Source of the DNA: Anaerolineales bacterium
GTDB taxonomy: Bacteria; Chloroflexota; Anaerolineae; Anaerolineales; Villigracilaceae
Length of the DNA: 64,000 bases
Direction of reading: 5' to 3'
NCBI GenBank assembly: GCA_030583905.1
Contig: CP129481.1
Span: 992,001 to 1,056,000 of the forward strand
In this document: positions 51,442 through 61,131 of the stretch, in pieces
How positions within the stretch are numbered: position 1 is the first letter of the stretch
How the letters are laid out: each line of letters starts with the position of its first letter
The notes under the pieces: model-generated
What the model saw: only the letters and a program-made list of their open reading frames with translations
Databases searched by the model: none
What the model was told of the DNA's origin: nothing
Program-made: the position numbers and the translations under genes

Positions 51442-53733
51442 ATGGCTACGTTTACGCGTGAAGACGCACTCGAATATCATCGTTTGAAAGGCAAACCCGG
51501 CAAGGTGGCGATCGTGCCCACCAAGCCGATGGATACCCAGCGCGATCTGAGTTTGGCATATTCGCCCGGTGTGGCGGAACCCGTGCTGGAGATCGAGAAG
51601 AATCCCAGCGACGCCTACGAGTACACCTCGAAGGGCAATTTGGTGGCGGTGGTTTCCAACGGGACGGCGATCCTCGGTCTCGGTGACCGCGGCGCGCTGG
51701 CGAGCAAGCCCGTCATGGAAGGCAAGGGCGTGCTGTTCAAGAAATTCGCGGATATCGATGTGTTCGACATCGAGGTCAATTCGCACGACCCGGATGAGAT
51801 CATCAAAGTCGTCGCCGCGATCTCCCCGACATTTGGCGGCATCAACCTCGAAGACATCAAAGCTCCTGAATGTTTCTACATTGAAGAAGAATTGAAAAAG
51901 ATGCTGGATATCCCCGTCTTCCACGACGACCAGCACGGCACGGCGATCATCTCATCGGCGGGACTTGCGAATGCGCTGGAGATCGTTGGGAAAAAGCATG
52001 AGGACATCCGCCTCGTCATTTCGGGTGCGGGCGCTTCGGCGATCTCATGCGCGGAACTGGCGATCCGTTGGGGCGTGAAGCGCGAGAACATCATGCTGGT
52101 GGATACAAGGGGCGTGGTGTACAAGGGACGCAAGGAAGGCATGAACAAGTACAAGGACATGCTGGCGGTCGAGGATAAAGGTCATCGCACGCTGGCGGAT
52201 GCCATGCAGGGTGCGGACGTGTTCTACGGGCTTTCCGTTGCGAACGTGCTTTCGCCTGAAATGGTCAAGACCATGGCGGACGACCCGATCATCTTTGCGA
52301 TGGCGAACCCCGACCCGGAGATCAAGCCTGAACTGGCACGTGAAGCCCGCAAGGATGTCATCATCGCAACCGGGCGCTCGGACTATGTCAACCAGGTCAA
52401 CAACGTGCTTGGCTTCCCGTTCATCTTCCGCGGCGCATTGGACGTGCGCGCAAAGGGCATCAACGAAGAGATGAAATTCGCGGCATCGCAAGCGCTGGCA
52501 GCGTTGGCAAAGGAAGATGTCCCGGATTCAGTGATCAGGGCGTACGGAGGCGGGGCGATCAAGTTCGGGCGCGAGTACATCATTCCCAAGCCGCTCGATC
52601 CGCGTGTGTTGCTGTGGGAGGCTCCCGCCGTCGCTGAAATGGGCATGAAGACCGGCGTGGCGCGCAAGACCATCGACATCAACGAATACAGGGAACAGCT
52701 TGCATACCGTCAGGGCAAGGGCGAGCGCATCCGCTATTTCTTCCAGAACAAGGCGCGCACCTCCGGCGGGACGAAACGCGTGGTCTTTGCCGAGGGCGAG
52801 GAACAGAAGATCATCCGCGCGGCGTATCAGATCAAGGAAGAGGGTATTGCCACTCCGGTGTTGATCGGACGCGAGAGCGTGATCGCTGAGAAGCTTAAGA
52901 TGCTTGGGTTGGAGTACAAGCCCGAGGTGGTGGACCCCGACAAGTTCGGGAAGTTGGAGGCGTATTCGAAGGCGTTCTATGACCTGCGCCAACGCAAGGG
53001 TGTGATGGCGGGCGACGCCCATAAACGCGTGCTTGATCCGAATGTGCTGGGTCCCATGATGGTCAAAATAGGCGATGCGGATGCCTTCGTCTCCGGCTTG
53101 ACGTATGATTATCCCGAAGTGATCCGTCCTGCGCTGCAGATCCATCACACGGCGGCGGGAGCGACGCGTGCTGCGGGCGTGTATATCATGATCGTGGACG
53201 ACAAGGTCTTCCTGTTCACGGATGCGACGGTCAATATCGAGCCGACGGCGGAAGATCTGGCGGAGATCGCCACCCTCGCCGCGGACTACGCCGTGAAGTT
53301 GGAACTCGACCCGCACGTGGCGTTCCTCTCGTTCTCGAACTTCGGCTCGACGCCTCATCCGCTCTCGGACAAGGTCCGCAAGGCGGTGGCGCTGGTCAAG
53401 GAACGCCGCCCTGACCTGCGCGTGGACGGTGAGATGCAGGCGGACACGGCGGTGATGCCCGACATCATCGAAGAGCGCTATCCGTTCAGTGCGGTGAAGG
53501 ATGCCAATGTGCTGGTCTTCCCGTCACTTGAATCCGCGAACATTGCCTACAAACTGCTGGCACGGCTCGGCAACGCCAAAGCCATCGGACCGATCCTGCT
53601 GGGTGTTGGCGCGCCGGTGCACGTCTTGCAGACCGGTGACGATGTCAATACCATCGTCCAGATCACGTCTGTGGCGGTGATGGATGCGATGGGACGCGAG
53701 GAGAAAGCGGAGAAGAAGGGCAAGAAGAAGTAG
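51442..53733 (+). CDS. maeB: NADP-dependent malic enzyme with phosphotransacetylase-like domain
   Basis: 763 residues. Domain 1 (about 1-430) is malic enzyme: [71 protein letters not shown]. Domain 2 (about 435-750) is related to phosphate acetyltransferase: [54 protein letters not shown]. It decarboxylates malate to pyruvate; in MaeB-type enzymes the second domain is regulatory. Single-gene unit; GGAGGAAAA precedes the ATG and a terminator follows. Confidence 0.95.
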   Translation: MATFTREDALEYHRLKGKPGKVAIVPTKPMDTQRDLSLAYSPGVAEPVLEIEKNPSDAYEYTSKGNLVAVVSNGTAILGLGDRGALASKPVMEGKGVLFKKFADIDVFDIEVNSHDPDEIIKVVAAISPTFGGINLEDIKAPECFYIEEELKKMLDIPVFHDDQHGTAIISSAGLANALEIVGKKHEDIRLVISGAGASAISCAELAIRWGVKRENIMLVDTRGVVYKGRKEGMNKYKDMLAVEDKGHRTLADAMQGADVFYGLSVANVLSPEMVKTMADDPIIFAMANPDPEIKPELAREARKDVIIATGRSDYVNQVNNVLGFPFIFRGALDVRAKGINEEMKFAASQALAALAKEDVPDSVIRAYGGGAIKFGREYIIPKPLDPRVLLWEAPAVAEMGMKTGVARKTIDINEYREQLAYRQGKGERIRYFFQNKARTSGGTKRVVFAEGEEQKIIRAAYQIKEEGIATPVLIGRESVIAEKLKMLGLEYKPEVVDPDKFGKLEAYSKAFYDLRQRKGVMAGDAHKRVLDPNVLGPMMVKIGDADAFVSGLTYDYPEVIRPALQIHHTAAGATRAAGVYIMIVDDKVFLFTDATVNIEPTAEDLAEIATLAADYAVKLELDPHVAFLSFSNFGSTPHPLSDKVRKAVALVKERRPDLRVDGEMQADTAVMPDIIEERYPFSAVKDANVLVFPSLESANIAYKLLARLGNAKAIGPILLGVGAPVHVLQTGDDVNTIVQITSVAVMDAMGREEKAEKKGKKK

Positions 53734-53753
53734 GGGAGTGGAAAGTAGCCAGT

Positions 53754-53790
53754 AAAGCCCTCGAAGGTTTGTGCCTTTGAGGGCTTTTTT
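53754..53790 (+). terminator. Intrinsic terminator of maeB
   Basis: AAAGCCCTC-G-AAGG, 6-nt loop, CCTT-T-GAGGGCTTTTTT. Starts 21 nt past the stop. Confidence 0.88.
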
Positions 53791-53791
53791 C

Positions 53792-53820
53792 TTGACAACA
53801 CAGTAGTAAGATGTGATAAT
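53792..53820 (+). promoter_or_regulatory. Promoter of the toxin-antitoxin pair
   Basis: -35 TTGACA (53792-53797), 17 nt, -10 GATAAT (53815-53820). It begins right after the maeB terminator. Confidence 0.8.
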
Positions 53821-53843
53821 ATTGTGTAATTATATTACACAAT
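53821..53843. promoter_or_regulatory. Operator palindrome of the toxin-antitoxin pair
   Basis: ATTGTGTAAT, TAT, ATTACACAAT: two perfect 10-bp arms over the expected transcription start, directly after the -10. Autorepression by the ribbon-helix-helix antitoxin is the likely use. Confidence 0.75.
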
Positions 53844-53856
53844 AAAGAGGTGTTTT

Positions 53857-54111
53857 ATGGAACTTCAAAGAACACAGATTCTCCTCGAAAAGTCACAGCA
53901 TCAAATCCTGACCATGATTGCGGGCGAGGAAAACCGTAGTATTTCCGAGATTGTGCGGGAGATGATCGATCGCGAACTGCGCTACCGTCAGCGCCGTCAG
54001 ATGATGCTTGCTGCTCATGAACTCCAAGCCGACTACACCACCAACCCGGACTTGACGGAATTCACTGCATTAGACGGCGATGATTTTCTATTTACGGACG
54101 ATGAATTATGA
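53857..54111 (+). CDS. Ribbon-helix-helix antitoxin
   Basis: 84 residues. ELQRTQILLEKSQHQILTMIAGEENRSISEIVREMIDREL is a short strand followed by two helices as in CopG/MetJ-type antitoxins. The acidic tail (DGDDFLFTDDEL) would cover the toxin. Overlaps the toxin by 4 bp (ATGA). Operator and promoter stand right upstream. Confidence 0.85.
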   Translation: MELQRTQILLEKSQHQILTMIAGEENRSISEIVREMIDRELRYRQRRQMMLAAHELQADYTTNPDLTEFTALDGDDFLFTDDEL

Positions 54112-54446
54112 AGCGGGGGGAGATCTGGCTGGTGAATCTGGATCCAACAATTGGGGCAGAGATTAAAAAGACGCGCCCTGCGATCATCGTCAGCAGTGAC
54201 CTGGTTGGAATACTGCCGCTTAAATTAGTCGTCCCGTTGACCGATTGGAAAGATCGGTATTCCTCCGCTCCATGGATGGTACGGCTCGACCCCGATGAAC
54301 AAAACGGATTGAGAAAAAGTTCGGCTGCCGATGCCCTGCAAATTCGTTCCATTTCCGAACAGCGGCTGGTCAAACGCTTGGGAGTGATACCGGCTTTGCA
54401 GGTTGCCCAGATCGTCCAGTCCGTGATGCATGTCCTTCAACGATAA
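54108..54446 (+). CDS. MazF/PemK-family mRNA interferase toxin
   Basis: 112 residues. MKRGEIWLVNLDPTIGAEIKKTRPAIIVSSD is the MazF/PemK opening; VVPLTDW, ADALQIRSISEQRLVKRLG and the last helix complete the fold. The family cleaves RNA at short sequence sites in the absence of its antitoxin. Complete, with the Arg and Ser/Thr positions of the active site apparently kept. Confidence 0.9.
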   Translation: MKRGEIWLVNLDPTIGAEIKKTRPAIIVSSDLVGILPLKLVVPLTDWKDRYSSAPWMVRLDPDEQNGLRKSSAADALQIRSISEQRLVKRLGVIPALQVAQIVQSVMHVLQR

Positions 54447-54539
54447 AGATCCACTGGCTGATGGGCTGACTTGAAACTGTCACTCCCCACTTTTTGATAT
54501 ACTTTCCCCCGCTTTCAACGCCAACTCACAGGAAGATCC

Positions 54540-55781
54540 ATGACCCAACTCGAATCCATTGCTCGAAAAATTACCGGTATCCTCTTTGCTACCCAGTCAC
54601 TCGCCTCGGCAGGCTTCATAGCGGCGGCGACGCTCAACTCTATCGTTGGCAGGGATTTGAGCCAGAACGCCAGTTGGGCGGGCGTGCCGACGGCGGTCTA
54701 TTTGCTGGCGGGCGCATTCTCTGCGTTCGTGTGGGGCTACGTCTTTGACGCCATCGGTCGGCGCGGCGGCTTGACGACCGGACTCAGCATTGGCATGGTC
54801 GGTTCGGGGTTGACGTTTTATGCGATTGCTATCCATTCCTTTCCGCTGTTTTTGGCGGGCATGGTGCTGATGGGCATGGCGAACGCGGCGGTGCAGCTCG
54901 GTCGCTTTGCGGCGGCGGAGGTCAACAAACCCGAGCATCGCGGACGCGCCATCTCGAACGTGGTCATCGGCGGGACGGTCGGCTCGGTGGTCGGTCCGTT
55001 CGTGGCGGGACCGGCAGGCGCCATCGTCGGTCCGTTGGGCATCGATGAACTGGCAGGCGCGTATCTCGTTGCGGCGGTTTTGTTCGCGATTGGCGCGCTG
55101 GTCGTGTTTTTCGGTCTGCGCCCCGATCCGCGCGAGATCGGGAAACAGGTGGCGGAACAATTCCCTGAAACCGTATCAGCCTCCGGTGAGGTGCGAAGCG
55201 TGTTTCAGATCCTGCGCGTACCTGCCGCGCAAGTGGCGGTCGTCAGCATGGTGCTTGGTCAGATGGTGATGGTGCTGGTCATGGTTATCACATCCCTGCA
55301 CATGCGCGGGCACGACCACGGCTTGACGGATATTTCGATCGTGATCTCGTCGCATACGTTTGGGATGTACGCGTTTTCGATCATTTCAGGGCGCCTCTCG
55401 GACCGCTGGGGGCGGGGTCCTGTTATTCTCGCAGGGTCTGCCACGCTGGTGGTTGCCTGCCTCGCCGCCACCATCTCGCCCGATGTCCTGCCGCTGGGTG
55501 TGGCGTTGTTCCTGCTCGGCTTGGGCTGGAATTTTTGTTATGTGGGCGGCTCGACCCTGCTTGCCGACCAGCTCTCACCGCCCGAACGCGCGCGCACGCA
55601 AGGCTTCAATGACCTGCTCATCGGGCTGGCTTCCGCGCTCGGCAGTCTGCAAAGCGGATTCATCTTCGCTTCGCTCGGCTACGACATGATGGCATACGTC
55701 AGCGCGGCGGTGGCGCTGATTCCGCTGGCGGCGGTGGCGATCTGGATGAGCAAACGAACACCTGCACGCGCAAGCACATGA
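54540..55781 (+). CDS. MFS transporter
   Basis: 413 residues, twelve predicted helices. WGYVFDAIGRRGGLTTGL is the loop 2-3 signature; a second copy SGRLSDRWGRGPVILAG sits in the second half. A C-terminal basic tail ends the protein. Major facilitator of unknown substrate. AGGAAGATCC precedes the ATG. Overlaps the next gene (ATGATGA). Confidence 0.87.
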   Translation: MTQLESIARKITGILFATQSLASAGFIAAATLNSIVGRDLSQNASWAGVPTAVYLLAGAFSAFVWGYVFDAIGRRGGLTTGLSIGMVGSGLTFYAIAIHSFPLFLAGMVLMGMANAAVQLGRFAAAEVNKPEHRGRAISNVVIGGTVGSVVGPFVAGPAGAIVGPLGIDELAGAYLVAAVLFAIGALVVFFGLRPDPREIGKQVAEQFPETVSASGEVRSVFQILRVPAAQVAVVSMVLGQMVMVLVMVITSLHMRGHDHGLTDISIVISSHTFGMYAFSIISGRLSDRWGRGPVILAGSATLVVACLAATISPDVLPLGVALFLLGLGWNFCYVGGSTLLADQLSPPERARTQGFNDLLIGLASALGSLQSGFIFASLGYDMMAYVSAAVALIPLAAVAIWMSKRTPARAST

Positions 55782-57340
55782 TGAAATCCATTCTCGGCGT
55801 TCATTTCAAGTGGTTCTGGCTTTTCTTTGCCATCGGCGCCGCGCTGACCTTTGCGATCGGCAGGTACATCGAGTTCCACGTCCTCAGCAACGATTACTGG
55901 AACATCCTGTACTATGGTCGCCGCATGACCCTCTCGGAGCCTGAGTCGCTTTACAACGGATTTTTCCCATTTGGATATCCCTTCCTGATCGGGCGGATGC
56001 CGTTCACGTATGTGCTTCCGCTCTCGTATCTTCTCAACGCGCTTCTCACCGGACTTTTCACTGCTTCTGTTTCGACGCTGATTCTCTCGTCCGGATCCAT
56101 TCCCGCCACGCTGCTGGCGCTCTTTTCCTCCATCGCCGCTCCCTTCATATTTCAGAACGCCAATACCCTCAGCCCCGATATCGGCGCCGCCGCATTCACT
56201 GCCTTTGCTGTGTTTTTATTGTGGAATCCGCTTTCAAGCAATTCCCAAGCCGATGCAAATGACTCTGATCTCCGTTTCGCACTTGCCGGTATTTCGCTTG
56301 GTTTATCCTTCCTGTGGCGGACGCACGCGGCGGCATCCATTCTTGGAGTTTTGGCTGGCTGGTTCCTGCTGTTTGGATTTCGTCCCTATCGTCCGCGCGT
56401 GATATTGCTTGGCGCGCTTGCAATTGTCGCCGGAGTGCAGGTGTTTGTGAATCTCGTTTCCGGTCACGGCATGCTGGAAACGGCGCAAGACCTGAATTTA
56501 TACAAATTCTTCTACGGCGTGGATTGGACCTATCCGCCCAGCCCTGAAGAGATCGCTCAATTCTCGCTGGTCAAGACGGTCGCTGAAGATCCTATCCGCG
56601 CGTTTGAACTCTATATACCATTCTTTCAATACTATATTTCCCATATCTGGGCGGCTGGGCTTGCGTTCCTGCTCTCCCCCAAAGGGCGTTTTGCGCGGTT
56701 TTCAGCATTTTCATTGATCTTCATTGTTTTATACGCCATCCCCATCTCCTGGAGCGACAGTGCCCGCGCACCAGTGATCCTGCATGGCATCTATCTGTCG
56801 TCCGTGGCGATATTGCTGGCAGTCTTAATGGATCTGGCGCAAAAATATCTTGGCGCGAAATATTGGGTGCAATGGGCAGTCTTCGCCTTGTTCATAGCGA
56901 TGGGATCTAAGATCTATTATGGTTGGGTTGCTTACGACATTGGCATTGTCCGTGCCGCCCATGCCGAGCGCGGCATATTCACCTCCATCGAATATACTTT
57001 GCGTGCCGACGGCATGACATCTCCCACTGAAATATTCTCAGACCGTTACGATTTCTATACCCCGAATACCATGCCTTATCGCTCGCGTCAGATCGGCAAC
57101 TGGTCTGCCGGATGGGTGTGGGGCTTCAATGATGAATTTCCTCCCATTCCCAATGACTCGTGGGAAGCATTTTCTGCCGCCTGCAGGGAACAGGGCGTGC
57201 GCTACCTGGTTCTCGGTCCGAACAGCCATGCTCGCGGCGATATCTTTCAACCCATCTACAATGGCGATATGGAACTTGATGAGATGGGTCTGCGCTTTAT
57301 CGCTCAAAGGGGAAATTTAAGACTTTACGTCTTCGAATAA
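55778..57340 (+). CDS. Polytopic membrane protein, GT-C glycosyltransferase-like
   Basis: 520 residues. About ten transmembrane helices, a first loop with HVLSNDYWNILYYGRRM and a C-terminal soluble domain of about 130 residues (from YTLRADGMTSPTEIFSDRYDFY). The layout is that of GT-C sugar transferases, yet I see no clear D-E catalytic pair; the N-D of SNDYW is the best candidate. Starts inside the MFS stop codon. Alternative start ATG 55781. Confidence 0.6.
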   Translation: MMKSILGVHFKWFWLFFAIGAALTFAIGRYIEFHVLSNDYWNILYYGRRMTLSEPESLYNGFFPFGYPFLIGRMPFTYVLPLSYLLNALLTGLFTASVSTLILSSGSIPATLLALFSSIAAPFIFQNANTLSPDIGAAAFTAFAVFLLWNPLSSNSQADANDSDLRFALAGISLGLSFLWRTHAAASILGVLAGWFLLFGFRPYRPRVILLGALAIVAGVQVFVNLVSGHGMLETAQDLNLYKFFYGVDWTYPPSPEEIAQFSLVKTVAEDPIRAFELYIPFFQYYISHIWAAGLAFLLSPKGRFARFSAFSLIFIVLYAIPISWSDSARAPVILHGIYLSSVAILLAVLMDLAQKYLGAKYWVQWAVFALFIAMGSKIYYGWVAYDIGIVRAAHAERGIFTSIEYTLRADGMTSPTEIFSDRYDFYTPNTMPYRSRQIGNWSAGWVWGFNDEFPPIPNDSWEAFSAACREQGVRYLVLGPNSHARGDIFQPIYNGDMELDEMGLRFIAQRGNLRLYVFE

Positions 57341-57373
57341 AAATGAGCGGCGTTTTGAAACGCCGCTCATTTT
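57340..57373. terminator. Bidirectional intrinsic terminator
   Basis: AAAATGAGCGGCGTT, loop TTGA, AACGCCGCTCATTTT. It serves the membrane protein (+) and the convergent Gln-rich protein gene (-). Confidence 0.9.
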
Positions 57374-57386
57374 ATATGTTGCTTGG

Positions 57387-58109
57387 TTACTTTGGTCGCG
57401 ATGATTTGACTCCGCTTTTTACGCGGGAGGTCCTCAAACCGCCCTTGGCGGGTGCGGATGGTCTTGCTCTGGCTGGAGTTGACCGGGCGCCTCCGGCTGG
57501 AGTTTTTCCTGCTTGTACCTGCTTTCCAAACATGCGGAACGCTGTATTCAGGGTTTTTGTGGCGGTCGCCTCATCCAGCCCTGTGGAGCGGGAGATGTCC
57601 CTGACCATGCCGCTGTCCTGGAAGACGTGCGGATCGATCTTGCCTTTGCCCATTTGCTTGAGCAGATCATCAAGGTCGAAAGAGTTCGAATCGCGTCCCG
57701 AGGTGGGATGATGGGCGAGCAGTTTGTAGGCAACGTAGGAAACCACGATCGTCGCGATCTGAGGCGGGATGTTCATCTTCCTGGCGAGTTGTTCCACATA
57801 CGGCTGCAATAACATCATGATCGGGTTGCTTGTCATGGATGTCTGCGACATGGCGCCTCCCTGATTGCCGCCCATTACCATTTCCAACAGACCCATCATA
57901 CTGCCAAGTCCGCCGGTTTGCTGCTGCTGCCGTTGTTGTTGCTGTTGATAATAGGATGCGGGAGGAACGGGTGGGTTGGTTTGCCCCTGTGATTGTACGC
58001 CTCCCAGCAGGCTGCCAATGAGTTCCGTCATCGGGTCTGCGGCTGGTTTTTGCTGGCTTCCCTGCTGGCGGGAGTTGACCAGGACTTTGAGAATATCTTC
58101 CATTGACAT
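57387..58109 (-). CDS. Gln/Met-rich protein of unknown function
   Basis: 240 residues. N-terminal helix MSMEDILKVLVNSRQQ; a Gln-run (YYQQQQQRQQQQ) near 55; a Met/Gly-rich hydrophobic stretch; a helix pair PYVEQLARKMNIPPQIATIVVSYVAYKLLAHH; a helical domain DLDDLLKQMGKGKIDPHVFQ; and a basic tail with SxPA-type repeats. No recognised family. Basic tail and low-complexity suggest nucleic-acid or membrane-surface contact. GGAGATACATC precedes the ATG. Confidence 0.6.
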   Translation of the reverse strand: MSMEDILKVLVNSRQQGSQQKPAADPMTELIGSLLGGVQSQGQTNPPVPPASYYQQQQQRQQQQTGGLGSMMGLLEMVMGGNQGGAMSQTSMTSNPIMMLLQPYVEQLARKMNIPPQIATIVVSYVAYKLLAHHPTSGRDSNSFDLDDLLKQMGKGKIDPHVFQDSGMVRDISRSTGLDEATATKTLNTAFRMFGKQVQAGKTPAGGARSTPARARPSAPAKGGLRTSRVKSGVKSSRPK

Positions 58110-58128
58110 GATGTATCTCCTTTGAGAA

Positions 58129-58157
58129 CAAAAAAGCGTGACGTTCAGGTCACGCTT
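58129..58157 (-). terminator. Intrinsic terminator of the FmdB-type gene
   Basis: AAGCGTGAC, loop GTTCAG, GTCACGCTT; the minus strand continues into a T run (58133-58129). Confidence 0.8.
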
Positions 58158-58168
58158 GAGAACGATGG

Positions 58169-58417
58169 TTATTCACTTGACGACGGTTTGCTTTCCGTAT
58201 CGCTCTTTTTCGAACTGGTAGTGGCGCTGCCCGAAGGCGACTTGTGGTCTGTGGCATAAAAACCCGACCCCTTGAAGATGATCTTGGTCGGGGTGATGAC
58301 CTTTTTGAGCGCCTTCTTGCGGCACTCGGGGCAGGTCTTTAAAGGCGAATCCGTGAACGACTGGTGGCGTTCGAACTGGATCCCGCATGATTCACAGCGA
58401 TAGGTATAAACTGGCAT
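58169..58417 (-). CDS. FmdB-type zinc ribbon protein
   Basis: 82 residues. MPVYTYRCESCGIQFERHQSF and TCPECRKKALKKVI form the four-Cys ribbon of the FmdB/CxxC family; GSGFYATDHKS is the usual continuation. The tail is Ser/Lys-rich. Function of the family is open (proposed regulator). ATG 58417 follows AAGGAGAAAGCCT. Confidence 0.88.
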   Translation of the reverse strand: MPVYTYRCESCGIQFERHQSFTDSPLKTCPECRKKALKKVITPTKIIFKGSGFYATDHKSPSGSATTSSKKSDTESKPSSSE

Positions 58418-58537
58418 AGGCTTTCTCCTTGCTTCCTGCTTTCTATTGACTGCGGCATTATAGTCCTCATGGCTGTGCATGGCAAGCCTTGTGACGCGGC
58501 ATGTTATAATTTTCTAACATTTTTTCGGGAGGGCTGT

Positions 58538-58777
58538 ATGCTCAAGATCGAGATCGTTTACTGTGCGGTTTGACACTACACCGGGCGGGCCGTGAGCCTG
58601 ATGGACGAATTGTTGAAGGAATACGAGCACATGATCGAAGTGGTGAGTCTGGTTCCCTCGGACGGAGGCAAGTTCGAGGTCAATGTGAACGGGCGGTTGG
58701 TCTACTCCAAATTGGAAACAAAACGCCATGCGGAAGCGGGCGAGATCATCACGATCATCTCAAAGATGGTCGATTAA
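58538..58777 (+). CDS. SelW-like (Rdx family) selenoprotein, CAVU motif
   Basis: The frame from ATG 58538 reads MLKIEIVYCAV, TGA (58571-58573), HYTGRAVSLMDELLKEY, and on to VPSDGGKFEVNVNGRLVYSKLE and the stop at 58775-58777. This is the whole Rdx/SelW fold with the C-x-x-U motif at residues 9-12; TGA is where Sec stands in SelW, SelT and SelH. The product is 79 residues, normal for the family. GGGAGGG (58527-58533) is close before the ATG, and TATAAT lies at 58505-58510. A SECIS-like hairpin follows the TGA. The annotated fragment from GTG 58592 would lack the redox motif. trpS starts 10 nt after the stop. Confidence 0.9.
58574..58604 (+). promoter_or_regulatory. Bacterial SECIS-like hairpin of the SelW-like gene
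   Basis: CGGGC (58586-58590) pairs with GCCTG (58596-58600), loop CGTGA (58591-58595) with G at position 2. The loop starts 17 nt after TGA. Two further C-G pairs (58581-58582 with 58603-58604) can extend it across a small internal loop. This fits the bacterial SECIS spacing rule. Confidence 0.65.
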
Positions 58778-58787
58778 AGGATAACGA

Positions 58788-59774
58788 ATGGCAAAAAAGG
58801 GAAGGGTTTTTTCGGGCGCGCGTCCCACGGGACGCCAGCATTTGGGGAATTATCTTGGCGCGATCCAGAACTATGTCGCGCTTCAAGCGGACTTTGATTG
58901 TGTGTACTGTATCGTGGATGTGCATGCGCTGACAACGGTCGAGACCACGCAGGAACTGCGGCAGAATACCTTTGAAATGGCGCTGGACTGGCTCGCAGCA
59001 GGGATTCGACCTGACGAGTCGATCCTGTTCGTACAGTCGCATGTCCCCGAGGTCATGGAACTGCACACGTATCTTTCGATGGTCACACAGTTCGGAAAAT
59101 TGACCGACCTGCCGACGTTCAAGGAAAAGGTCGCGCAGCAGCCCGAGAATGTCAATTATGGCTTGCTTGGTTATCCCGTATTGATGACCGCGGACATCGT
59201 GCTTTACAAAACGGACGTCGTACCGGTTGGGATTGACCAGGCTCCGCATCTTGAATTTGCGCGCGAAGTGGTGCGTTCGTTCAATTATCGTTACAACACC
59301 AAGGTTTTGATCGAGCCGCAGGTGAAGCATACCGAGATTCTCAAAGTGCTGGGCATCGACGGCAAAGCCAAGATGAGCAAGAGTTTGAACAACCATATCG
59401 AACTCGCCTCCACGCCCGAAGAGACGGTCAAACGCGTGCGCGAAATGGTCACCGACCCTGCCCGCCAGCGCAAGACCGATCCGGGCAATCCCGATGTCTG
59501 TAACGTGTTCACGATGCACAAGATATTCTCTCCGCAGGACGAAGTGGATATGATCAACACCGAATGCCGCCGCGCTGGCATCGGCTGTGTGGATTGCAAA
59601 CTGCGCTTTGCCAACAATCTTAATAAACATCTCGAACCCTTCCGTGCCAAACGTGCTGAGCTCGAATCCAAGACGGACTACGTCAAGGACGTATTGGATG
59701 ACGGCGGAAAACGTGCCCGCGCCATCGCGCAGAACACCATGGAAGAGGTCCGCGAGGCGATGCAGCTTCCATAA
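58788..59774 (+). CDS. trpS: Tryptophan-tRNA ligase
   Basis: 328 residues, class I synthetase. GARPTGRQHLGNYLGAIQNYV holds the HIGH-like HLGN motif; DVVPVGIDQAPHLEFAREV is the tryptophanyl-adenylate site; KAKMSKSLNNHI is KMSKS. Length is typical. It follows the SelW-like gene closely; both are probably on one message. The stop is followed by a terminator. Confidence 0.95.
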   Translation: MAKKGRVFSGARPTGRQHLGNYLGAIQNYVALQADFDCVYCIVDVHALTTVETTQELRQNTFEMALDWLAAGIRPDESILFVQSHVPEVMELHTYLSMVTQFGKLTDLPTFKEKVAQQPENVNYGLLGYPVLMTADIVLYKTDVVPVGIDQAPHLEFAREVVRSFNYRYNTKVLIEPQVKHTEILKVLGIDGKAKMSKSLNNHIELASTPEETVKRVREMVTDPARQRKTDPGNPDVCNVFTMHKIFSPQDEVDMINTECRRAGIGCVDCKLRFANNLNKHLEPFRAKRAELESKTDYVKDVLDDGGKRARAIAQNTMEEVREAMQLP

Positions 59775-59786
59775 ACATCTTGTAGG

Positions 59787-59808
59787 GGCGCGGTTTCCGC
59801 GCCTTTTT
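59787..59808 (+). terminator. Short intrinsic terminator of trpS
   Basis: GGCGCGG, TTT, CCGCGCC, TTTTT. It ends only 5 nt before the dtd start codon. The sequence TGTAGGGGCGCGG resembles other dispersed GC-rich hairpins. Confidence 0.65.
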
Positions 59809-59813
59809 ATTTC

Positions 59814-60254
59814 ATGAGAGCATTAATCCAACGCGTTTCAAAAGCCAGCGTCACTGTCAACGAGCAGACCATTTCCAGCATTGGAAAAGGTCTGTTGATT
59901 CTATTGGGTGCAGGTCACGGTGATGGGGAGGAGCAGGTCAAATTCCTGGCGGAGAAAGTGGCGAACCTCCGCATCTTTGAAGACGATCAGGGCAAGATGA
60001 ATTTATCTGTATTGGATGTCAAAGGTGAAGCCATCGTCGTCTCACAATTTACGTTGTACGCCGACACCCGCAAGGGACGCCGTCCTTCATTCATTGACGC
60101 GGCTTTACCCGAGGTCGCCGAGCCATTGGTGAATCATTTCGTCGAACTCCTGCGCGGACATGGCGTCCCGACCCAGACCGGTCAATTCGGCGCGCACATG
60201 GAAGTGGAGATCCACAATGACGGACCAGTGACCATCTGGCTGGAAAAGGAATGA
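59814..60254 (+). CDS. dtd: D-aminoacyl-tRNA deacylase
   Basis: 146 residues. [32 protein letters not shown], the active-site [19 protein letters not shown], and the cis-Pro motif [10 protein letters not shown]. It removes D-amino acids from tRNA. No ribosome binding site is visible and the ATG lies just past the trpS terminator; readthrough or a short own transcript is needed. The stop overlaps the next ATG. Confidence 0.94.
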   Translation: MRALIQRVSKASVTVNEQTISSIGKGLLILLGAGHGDGEEQVKFLAEKVANLRIFEDDQGKMNLSVLDVKGEAIVVSQFTLYADTRKGRRPSFIDAALPEVAEPLVNHFVELLRGHGVPTQTGQFGAHMEVEIHNDGPVTIWLEKE

Positions 60255-60736
60255 AAGCGCCGAATTCCTTACAGCGCCTGCTGCACCGCTTTGTCATGCT
60301 CAAACCTGTCACGGCTTTTTTTGCGCCCCGCACTCACATCATTGACAACTTCTTCCTGCGCATTACGAACAGCAAACACACGCTCTCTGAAATTCTTGGC
60401 TGGAATATCATTCAACTTTCCACAACGGGCGCAAAGACGGGCAAAGCCTATACCATCATCCTGATCGGTCTGACGGACGGCGAACGTATTGCGCTGATCG
60501 GCTCCAATTTTGGGCGCAGGCACAACCCCGCCTGGTATTACAACCTGAAAAAGAATCCCGCCTGCAGCGTGCGTGTGGGAAACGTCTTGAGAAAATACAT
60601 TGCCCGTGAAACGGAAGGCGGGGAACGCGAACATTACTGGAAACTGGCGGTTGCACATTACGCAGGCTACGAAAAATACAGGGAGCGCGCCGCACATCGC
60701 CGCATTCCCGTCATACTTCTCGAGCCTGCAAAATAA
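60251..60736 (+). CDS. Deazaflavin-dependent nitroreductase family protein
   Basis: 161 residues. [36 protein letters not shown] and [24 protein letters not shown] are hallmarks of the DDN/F420-binding split-barrel family. F420 synthesis elsewhere in the genome would support F420 as the cofactor; some members use FMN or haem. ATGA overlap with dtd. Confidence 0.85.
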   Translation: MKAPNSLQRLLHRFVMLKPVTAFFAPRTHIIDNFFLRITNSKHTLSEILGWNIIQLSTTGAKTGKAYTIILIGLTDGERIALIGSNFGRRHNPAWYYNLKKNPACSVRVGNVLRKYIARETEGGEREHYWKLAVAHYAGYEKYRERAAHRRIPVILLEPAK

Positions 60737-60907
60737 TTGCCAAGATTAGAATTTCATGATAAAGTTGGGCGCGTAGGATGCATGTGGTTTTCGTTGTGGA
60801 AGTACAAAGACAGCGGTTCAAGGCAACCTTGTGAGTCGCTGAGATGTTACCGCCCGATGAAAGACAAACTGCGTCACCTTATTTTTTTCTTTTGCTAGGA
60901 GGCAAAA

Positions 60908-61117
60908 ATGTCTGAACGTGTCATCGGAACGGTAAAATGGTTCAATGGGACCAAAGGCTTTGGTTTCATCGAGCGCGAAGGCGGACCCGACGTCTTCGTC
61001 CACTTCTCCGCCATTCGCGGCGATGGCTTCAAGAACCTGCAGGAAGGCCAGAAAGTGGAGTTCACCATCGAGCAGGGACCCAAGGGTCTGCAAGCCGCAG
61101 ACGTTGTGGTTCTCTAA
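60908..61117 (+). CDS. Cold shock domain protein
   Basis: 69 residues. [30 protein letters not shown] has RNP1 (KGFGFI) and RNP2 (VFVHF). A single OB-fold that binds single-stranded RNA and DNA. TAGGAGGCAAAA is a strong ribosome binding site. The 170-nt gap upstream may be a long cold-shock type 5' leader (possible -35 TTGCCA, 60737-60742). Confidence 0.95.
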   Translation: MSERVIGTVKWFNGTKGFGFIEREGGPDVFVHFSAIRGDGFKNLQEGQKVEFTIEQGPKGLQAADVVVL

Positions 61118-61131
61118 TTCCGAAACAGACC

